Below are positions 57,607 to 64,000 of a DNA stretch of 64,000 nucleotides, piece after piece. Each line of letters starts with the position of its first letter. The first letter of the stretch is position 1. The DNA comes from Candidatus Latescibacterota bacterium (lineage in GTDB: Bacteria > Krumholzibacteriota > Krumholzibacteriia > JACNKJ01), in assembly GCA_020633725.1 (NCBI GenBank), contig JACKDC010000001.1, forward strand, positions 496,001 to 560,000, in the 5' to 3' direction. Made by a program: the position numbers and the translations under genes. The notes below the pieces were generated by a model. That model was given only the letters and a program-made list of their open reading frames with translations, made no database searches and was not told the origin of the DNA.

Positions 57607-58056
57607 ATGCGCGTTGACGAGATCCGCCAGCTGATCAAGCTGCTGGAAGAGAACGCCGGCATCGTCGAGATCGAGATGTCCAGCTTCCTGGGCGGGCACC
57701 GCGTGCGGGTCTCCCGTCGAGGCGAAACGGCGGCCCCCGCGGTCGCGCCGGCCGCGCCGGCTCCGGTGAGCGCGGGGGGGGCGGCTGCCGCGCCCGCGCC
57801 GCAGGCCGACGGTGACCTCCACGTCATCAAGGCGCCCATGGTCGGCACCTTCTACACCGCGCCCAACCCGGACGCCGATCCCTTCGTCAGCGAGGGCAGC
57901 AAGGTGACGCCGGGCACCGTGCTCTGCATCGTGGAGGCCATGAAGCTCATGAACGAGATCGAGTCGGACGTGAGCGGTGTGGTGCGCGAAATCCTCGTGG
58001 AGAACGGGCAGGCGGTGGAGTTCGGACAGCCGCTCTTCCGCGTGGAGCGGCGCTAG
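57607..58056 (+). CDS. accB: Biotin carboxyl carrier protein of acetyl-CoA carboxylase
   Basis: 149 residues from the ATG at 57607 (AAGGGAGAG upstream). N-terminal helical domain IRQLIKLLEENAG, an Ala/Pro-rich linker (about 45-70) and the biotinyl domain with PMVGTFYTAPNPD and the biotinylated Lys113 in EAMKLMNEIE. Carries CO2 from AccC. Unusually, pilT is inserted between accB and accC. Confidence 0.96.
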   Translation: MRVDEIRQLIKLLEENAGIVEIEMSSFLGGHRVRVSRRGETAAPAVAPAAPAPVSAGGAAAAPAPQADGDLHVIKAPMVGTFYTAPNPDADPFVSEGSKVTPGTVLCIVEAMKLMNEIESDVSGVVREILVENGQAVEFGQPLFRVERR

Positions 58057-58114
58057 GCTTCCTTCCGATTCCCCATCGCGGACCTTGCTTCCCGCCGAGA
58101 GATCCCCAGGGAAA

Positions 58115-58130
58115 GGGTGAGCTTCTTGCT
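58115..58130 (+). promoter_or_regulatory. Degenerate sigma-54-like element before pilT
   Basis: GGGTGA (58115-58120), five bases, TTGCT (58126-58130): GG and GC are 10 bp apart and the -12 half is perfect, but the -24 half matches only at GG. It is supported mainly by the two strong sigma-54 promoters of the other pilus genes. Confidence 0.3.
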
Positions 58131-58173
58131 AAGTTTCGCCGGGGCGACGTGTGCCCCTCAGGCGGAGGACAGC

Positions 58174-59295
58174 ATGGAACTCACCCAGATGTTGCAGGAG
58201 ATGGTGGAGCGGCGGGCCAGCGACCTTCACATCAAGGTCGGCCGCCCTCCGGGCTATCGCATCAACGGCGAGCTGGCCTTCGCCGGCGACGAGCCCCTGC
58301 TCCTCGAGGACACCGTGGCGCTCTACCGGCAGGCGCTGGACGAGAGCCAGCGTGACGTCTTCGAGCGCGACCACGAGGTGGACTTCGCGCTCAGCATGCC
58401 GGGCCTGGGCCGTTTTCGCGGGAACATCTTCCTGCAGCGCGGCAGCATCTCCATGGTGTTCCGGCACATCCCCACCACGGTGCCGCAGCTGGAGGACCTC
58501 AACCTGCCCGACGTGACCGAGCGCCTGGCCATGTCCCCCCGCGGACTCGTGCTGGTGACGGGCATGACCGGCAGCGGCAAGTCCACCACCATGGCCGCCA
58601 TGGTGCGCCGCATCCTGGACACGAAGCCGGTGAGCGTGATGACCGTGGAGGACCCCGCGGAGTTCCTGCACGCCGACGGCATCGGGATGGTCACGCAGCG
58701 CGAGGTGGGCAGCGACACGCTGTCCTTCGCCTCGGCGCTGAAGCACGTGCTGCGGCAGGACCCGGACGTCCTGGTGATCGGCGAGATCCGTGACGCGGCC
58801 ACCATGCGCATCGCGCTGACGGCCGCGGACACGGGGCACCTCGTGCTCTCGACGCTGCACACCACGGACGCGTTGCAGACCGTGAACCGCATGCTGTCGC
58901 TCTTCCCGCCGGACCAGCACAGCGAGATCCGCCACCTGCTCTCGCACAACCTGGAGGGGATCCTCGGCCTGCGCCTCGTGCCGACCAAGGACGGCACCGG
59001 TCGCGTGCCGGCCTGCGAGGTGCTGGTGGGCTGCGCGACCACGCGCGAGTACCTGCAGGATCCGAAGAAGATGAACAGCATCCGGGACTTCATGGCGGAG
59101 GGCTACACCGTCTACGGGACGCGGACCTACGACATGTCGCTGCTCGAGCTGGCCAAGCTGGGCAAGATCAGCATGGAGGAGGCGCTGACCCACGCCTCGC
59201 ACCCGGACGAGATCCGGCTCAAGATGTCGGGGATCGAGGGTTCGGAGAACCTGCTGGAAACCTGGATCCCGCGGGACAGCACGACGCACGTCTAG
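58174..59295 (+). CDS. pilT: Type IV pilus twitching motility ATPase PilT
   Basis: 373 residues from the ATG at 58174, preceded by GGAGG; a GTG at 58117 lies within a probable promoter. Secretion-type ATPase: N-terminal SDLHIKVGRPPGYRINGEL, Walker A GMTGSGKST (about 130-138), Asp box MTVEDPAEFLH, Walker B VLVIGEIRDAATM and His box GHLVLSTLHTTDA. Its C-terminal IRDFMAEG matches the PilT retraction motif. Powers pilus retraction and twitching; needed with DprA for DNA uptake. Confidence 0.95.
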   Translation: MELTQMLQEMVERRASDLHIKVGRPPGYRINGELAFAGDEPLLLEDTVALYRQALDESQRDVFERDHEVDFALSMPGLGRFRGNIFLQRGSISMVFRHIPTTVPQLEDLNLPDVTERLAMSPRGLVLVTGMTGSGKSTTMAAMVRRILDTKPVSVMTVEDPAEFLHADGIGMVTQREVGSDTLSFASALKHVLRQDPDVLVIGEIRDAATMRIALTAADTGHLVLSTLHTTDALQTVNRMLSLFPPDQHSEIRHLLSHNLEGILGLRLVPTKDGTGRVPACEVLVGCATTREYLQDPKKMNSIRDFMAEGYTVYGTRTYDMSLLELAKLGKISMEEALTHASHPDEIRLKMSGIEGSENLLETWIPRDSTTHV

Positions 59296-59300
59296 CCGCC

Positions 59301-59343
59301 GAAGCGCCGCAGAGCCCGTCAGAATGGGGACTTGCGGCGCTTC
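59301..59343 (+). other. Long-loop inverted repeat after pilT
   Basis: GAAGCGCCGC (59301-59310) and its exact complement GCGGCGCTTC (59334-59343) flank 23 bases, starting 5 bases after the pilT stop. No T-run follows. It may be a pilT 3'-end stabiliser or a weak terminator before the accC promoter. Confidence 0.5.
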
Positions 59344-59361
59344 GCGCGCCCTGATCCCCGC

Positions 59362-59390
59362 TGGACAGCCCTCGGCGACTGTGCTATGCC
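59362..59390 (+). promoter_or_regulatory. Sigma-70 promoter of accC
   Basis: TGGACA (59362-59367), 17 bp, TATGCC (59385-59390) with a TG extension. It uses the same -35 as tatA and would restore accC transcription downstream of pilT. Confidence 0.5.
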
Positions 59391-59441
59391 ACGGACCTGG
59401 CGCGGGTGGACCGCGCCGGAGGTCGGAAGGCTGTCCCCACG

Positions 59442-60797
<1,356 letters not shown>

Positions 60798-60812
60798 GCC
60801 GGTCCGCAGACC

Positions 60813-63131
60813 ATGGCCGGCTCCCGTAGCACGTCCCGTCACCCGTTGCGCGGCCTCGTCGCCCTGCTGCTCGGCCTCGTCGTGCTGGGCAGTCTGCTCA
60901 CCTTCCATCCCGGCGACTGGGTGGGCTGGGGCTGGGACGCCTCGCTCTTCCACGCGCGCAACGCCTTCGGCTTCGTCGGGGCGGTCCTCGCCAAGATCCT
61001 GCTCTTCCTGCTGGGAGCCCTGGCGCTCTGGCTGCTGGCGCCCGCCTTCTTCCTGGCGGGCGGCGCCGACCTGCTCGGACGCTCGCGGCGACCGGCGCTG
61101 CAGCTCTGGGCCGCGGCCGCGCTGCTGGCCCTGCTCTGGGCGGGCAGCGCGGTGGCCGGAGGGCCGAGCGTCGTGCGTCAGGGCTGGCTGGGCGAGCTGC
61201 TGAGCGAGGGTCTGGCCAGCCTGGCCGGACGCACGGGTTCTGTGATCGTGCTGGCCTTCCTCAGTCTGATGGCGCTGGTGTTCGCGCTGCCCGGGCGCGT
61301 CTTCGGCGGGCTGCGTCGGGGTCTTCTCGTGCTGGGGCGTGGGCTCCTCGCGCCGCTGCGCGCCGGGGGACGCGCGCTGACGGCGCTGGGCAGCGGTCTC
61401 GCCGAGGCTCTGCGCTGGGTGGGCGGATCCGTCCGTGGGCTGGCGCTGCGCAGTCAGGACGCCTGGGCCGAGCAGGCCGCGCGGCGCGCCGAGACGCGGG
61501 CGCGAGCGGCGGGCGAGGACCCATCGCCGATGGCAGTGCCGGCCGCGGCCGTGCACGCGATCACGATGGAGGACGAGCCCGTGGCCCTGGCGGCCGCCGC
61601 CACGACGGGCGCGCCCGCGCGCGAGTCGCGTCCCGAGCCGCGCAGCGCCCCGGCGCCAGCGCGGCGCGCGCGGCGGAAGCGCGGCGATCTCACGCTGCCG
61701 CCCCTCGAACTGCTCGAGCCGCCCACGGTGCGCAGCGAGGCGGCCGACAAGCGCTTCGTGGAGGAGCGCGCGAAGGTGCTGGTGGACAAGCTGGCGAGCT
61801 TCAACATCGGCGGGCGCGTCAGCGCCATGAGCCAGGGACCGGTGGTCACCACCTACGAGTTCGAGCCGGACACCGGCGTGAAGGTCAACCAGATCCTCAG
61901 CCGCCGCGAGGACCTCGCGCTCGCGCTGCGCAGCAAGGAGCTGCGCATGGTGGCGCCGATTCCCGGCAAGGCGGCCGTGGGCGTGGAGCTGCCGAATCCG
62001 AAGCCGCGGGTCATCCGCCTGCGCGAGGTGCTCGAGGCGACGGATCCCGTGGGCGCGGGCGGCCAGCTCGCCCTCGCGCTGGGCGTGGACGTGGACGGCC
62101 GCGCCACCTGGACCGACCTCGCCGACATGCCGCACCTGCTGGTGGCCGGCGCGACGGGGACGGGCAAGAGCGTCTGCATCAACACGCTGCTGGTGAGCCT
62201 GCTGCTCGCGCACACGCCGGACACGCTCCGCCTCTTCCTCGTGGATCCCAAGATGCTGGAGCTCAGCGTCTACAACGAGATCCCGCACCTCATGCACCCG
62301 GTGATCACGGACAACCGCGTCGCGCTGCAGGCGCTGAACTGGCTGGTGGGGGAGATGGAGCGGCGCTACCTGCTGCTCAAGCCGGTAGGCGTGCGGAACA
62401 TCGGCGAGTACAACGACAAGGTGCGCGCCGGTGAGGTGACGGACCGCGACGGCCAGCGCGTCGACGAGACGCTGCCCTTCCTCGTGGGCGTCGTCGAGGA
62501 GTTCGCGGACCTGATGATGACCCTGGGCAAGGACATCCAGACGCCCATCGTGCGCCTGGCGCAGATGGCCCGCGCCGTGGGCATCCACCTGGTGCTCGCG
62601 ACGCAGCGGCCGAGCGTGGACATCATCGACGGCGTGATCAAGGCGAACTTTCCGAGCCGAATCGCGTTCAAGGTCTTCAGTCGCTTCGACTCGAAGACCA
62701 TCCTCGATGGCGTGGGCGCCGAGACCCTCATCGGCCGGGGCGACATGCTCTTCAAGCACGGCCGTCAGCCCTTCCCGCGCCGCGTGCACGGCGCCTTCGT
62801 GGAGACCGGCGAGGTGGAACGCATCGTGGATCACTGGCGCCAGGTGGGGGGCGACGACCCCGCCCACGTGAATCTCGAGCCCCGCCGCGAGGGCGGGCTC
62901 GACCTGGCCGCCGAGGACGACCTCTTCCCCGACGCCCGGCGCACGGTCATCCTCGCCGGCTTCGGCAGCACCACCATGCTGCAGCGTCGACTGCGCGTGG
63001 GCTACACCCGCGCCAGCCGCCTCATGGACATGCTGGAAGAGGCCGGCATCGTGGGGCCCCACACCGGCAGCAAGGCCCGCGAGCTGCTGGTCGGACCGGA
63101 GGCGCTGGAAGACGAGGAGCTGGGCGCATGA
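60813..63131 (+). CDS. ftsK: DNA translocase FtsK/SpoIIIE
   Basis: 772 residues, ATG 15 bases after accC. Four N-terminal membrane segments (about 14-165), a variable Ala/Arg/Pro-rich linker (about 210-300), then the RecA-like motor: PIPGKAAVGVELPNP, Walker A GATGTGKSVCIN (446-453), KMLELSVYN, ATQRPSVDII, KANFPSRIAF and a C-terminal winged-helix gamma domain (YTRASRLMDMLEEAGIVG). The Walker B acid is Glu562 (VVEEFADLMM) where FtsK normally has Asp. Segregates chromosome termini at the division septum. Coupled by ATGA to rimO. Confidence 0.95.
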   Translation: MAGSRSTSRHPLRGLVALLLGLVVLGSLLTFHPGDWVGWGWDASLFHARNAFGFVGAVLAKILLFLLGALALWLLAPAFFLAGGADLLGRSRRPALQLWAAAALLALLWAGSAVAGGPSVVRQGWLGELLSEGLASLAGRTGSVIVLAFLSLMALVFALPGRVFGGLRRGLLVLGRGLLAPLRAGGRALTALGSGLAEALRWVGGSVRGLALRSQDAWAEQAARRAETRARAAGEDPSPMAVPAAAVHAITMEDEPVALAAAATTGAPARESRPEPRSAPAPARRARRKRGDLTLPPLELLEPPTVRSEAADKRFVEERAKVLVDKLASFNIGGRVSAMSQGPVVTTYEFEPDTGVKVNQILSRREDLALALRSKELRMVAPIPGKAAVGVELPNPKPRVIRLREVLEATDPVGAGGQLALALGVDVDGRATWTDLADMPHLLVAGATGTGKSVCINTLLVSLLLAHTPDTLRLFLVDPKMLELSVYNEIPHLMHPVITDNRVALQALNWLVGEMERRYLLLKPVGVRNIGEYNDKVRAGEVTDRDGQRVDETLPFLVGVVEEFADLMMTLGKDIQTPIVRLAQMARAVGIHLVLATQRPSVDIIDGVIKANFPSRIAFKVFSRFDSKTILDGVGAETLIGRGDMLFKHGRQPFPRRVHGAFVETGEVERIVDHWRQVGGDDPAHVNLEPRREGGLDLAAEDDLFPDARRTVILAGFGSTTMLQRRLRVGYTRASRLMDMLEEAGIVGPHTGSKARELLVGPEALEDEELGA

Positions 63132-64000
63132 GCGATCCCGCCAAGGCGCGCCGCGTCTATCTCGAGTCGCTGGGCTGCGCCAAGACCCTCGTGGACAGCG
63201 AGGCCGCCCTCGGCCTGCTCCTCGGGCGCGGGTTTCGTCACGAGACGGACCCCGGCGCCGCCGAACTGCTGCTCCTGAACACCTGCTCCTTCATCGAATC
63301 GGCGCGCGAGCAGTCGGTGGAGCGCATTCTGGAGCTGGTGCGCCTCAAGGGGGAGACCGGCGCGCGCCTGGCGGTGATCGGCTGTCTGCCCCAGCGCTAT
63401 GCCGACGAACTGCGCGACGAGATCCCCGAGATCGACCTGCTGGCCGGCGTGGGGCAGCAGGCGGAGCTGGCCGCGTCCCTGGCGGCGCTCTTCGCCGGCG
63501 ACGACGCCGCGGCGGGGGCCCAGGCCCTCACGCCCGCGGCGCCGGCCATCAGCTTCGCGGGCTTTCTCGAGCGGCCGCTGCTGACGCCGCCGCATCTCGC
63601 CTACCTCAAGATCGGCGAGGGCTGCAGCCGCAAGTGCAGCTTCTGCGCGATACCGGGGATCCGCGGGCAGTTCCGCAGCCGCCCGCCCGAGGACCTGGAG
63701 GCCGAGGCGCGCGCGCTCGCGGCGCGCGGCGTGCGCGAGCTGAACATCATCAGCCAGGACACGGCCTACTACGGCCTGGACGCGGGGCCGAAGGGAGCGC
63801 GGGAGACCCTGCTGCCGCTGATGCGGCGCCTCTCGGCCGTGGACGGGCTGGAGTGGATCCGCGTCTTCTACCTGCATCCGACGCTGGTGGACCTGCCCGA
63901 TCTGCTGGAGCTCTTCGCCCTGCCCAAGGTGCTGCCCTATCTGGACATGCCCATCCAGCACGCGTCGGCCTCGATGCTCAAGCTCATGCGCCGCGGCCAC
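63128..64000 (+). CDS. rimO: Ribosomal protein S12 methylthiotransferase RimO (3'-truncated)
   Basis: The first 291 residues are present; the gene runs off the window. UPF0004 N-terminal domain: VYLESLGCAKTLVDSEA, NTCSFIESAREQS and VIGCLPQRYADEL give the three cysteines of one cluster. Radical-SAM domain: GEGCSRKCSFCAIP (C-x3-C-x2-C), GQFRSRPPEDL, ISQDTAYYGLD and LDMPIQHAS. SRKCSFC and the SFIESA context fit RimO better than MiaB. It modifies Asp89 of ribosomal protein S12. Confidence 0.94.
   Translation, partial: MSDPAKARRVYLESLGCAKTLVDSEAALGLLLGRGFRHETDPGAAELLLLNTCSFIESAREQSVERILELVRLKGETGARLAVIGCLPQRYADELRDEIPEIDLLAGVGQQAELAASLAALFAGDDAAAGAQALTPAAPAISFAGFLERPLLTPPHLAYLKIGEGCSRKCSFCAIPGIRGQFRSRPPEDLEAEARALAARGVRELNIISQDTAYYGLDAGPKGARETLLPLMRRLSAVDGLEWIRVFYLHPTLVDLPDLLELFALPKVLPYLDMPIQHASASMLKLMRRGH

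Overview
The window is a high-GC (about 70% by eye), tightly packed bacterial chromosome segment with few gaps, many ATGA/GTGA stop-start overlaps and no tRNA, rRNA, CRISPR array or insertion sequence that I can see. The cell is Gram-negative: it has heptose synthesis (hldE), a LpxL-type lipid A acyltransferase, a PilQ secretin and several outer-membrane beta-barrels. Three traits point to a poorly cultured lineage in or near the FCB group (for example Candidatus Eisenbacteria or Krumholzibacteriota): secreted proteins with a FlgD-Ig/T9SS-like C-terminal domain, PorV/UPF0164-like barrels, and a DUF4837 lipoprotein. The taxonomic assignment is inference.

Layout. 1-12.6 kb: a type IV pilus locus made of the end of a sigma-54 activator (PilR-like), two paralogous pilins, an ABC transporter resembling the myxobacterial pilH/pilI genes, a TPR protein and pilMNOPQ. 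Near-perfect sigma-54 promoters precede the first pilin and pilM. A lower-GC insert (about 1.8-4.7 kb) carries a dockerin-like secreted protein and an SBBP beta-propeller protein. 12.7-25.2 kb: housekeeping genes aroC, aroK, rsmD, coaD, an aminotransferase, obg, a TIGR01777 epimerase, dprA, lpxL, a DUF3467 gene, hldE, sucCD and ndk. 25.3-32.3 kb: the canonical fatty-acid operon DUF177-rpmF-plsX-fabH-fabD-fabG-acpP-fabF-rnc behind a near-consensus sigma-70 promoter. 32.4-37.9 kb: an HNH endonuclease, a degenerate hydrolase, an M28 peptidase, a lipoprotein, a YigZ/IMPACT protein and a SIMPL-domain protein.

37.9-45.4 kb (minus strand): a three-gene envelope operon of an outer-membrane barrel, a 1671-residue surface protein with about twelve tandem carboxypeptidase-regulatory-like domains and a FlgD-like C-terminus, and a second PorV-like barrel. 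This is the best candidate for an undescribed surface-display or secretion unit. 45.5-54.2 kb: a DegT aminotransferase, a large unknown helical protein, a heterodimeric ABC exporter, tatA, a small secreted protein, and an ECF sigma/anti-sigma pair. 54.3-64 kb: a DUF4837 lipoprotein, aroB, a TPR protein, aroQ, accB, pilT, accC, ftsK and the start of rimO.

Two genome-wide habits stand out. First, several genes appear to start at ATT, ATC or CTG. For rnc and the gene at 52167 no ATG/GTG/TTG is available at a usable place; for dprA and an ABC exporter gene the rare codon is simply the best placed after a Shine-Dalgarno sequence. Second, sigma-70 promoters follow a recurring TTGAC(A/C) or TGGACA, 17 bp, TA-N3-T pattern. 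Three of them (lpxL, yigZ, the DUF4837 gene) lie so close to the ATG that the mRNA should be leaderless.
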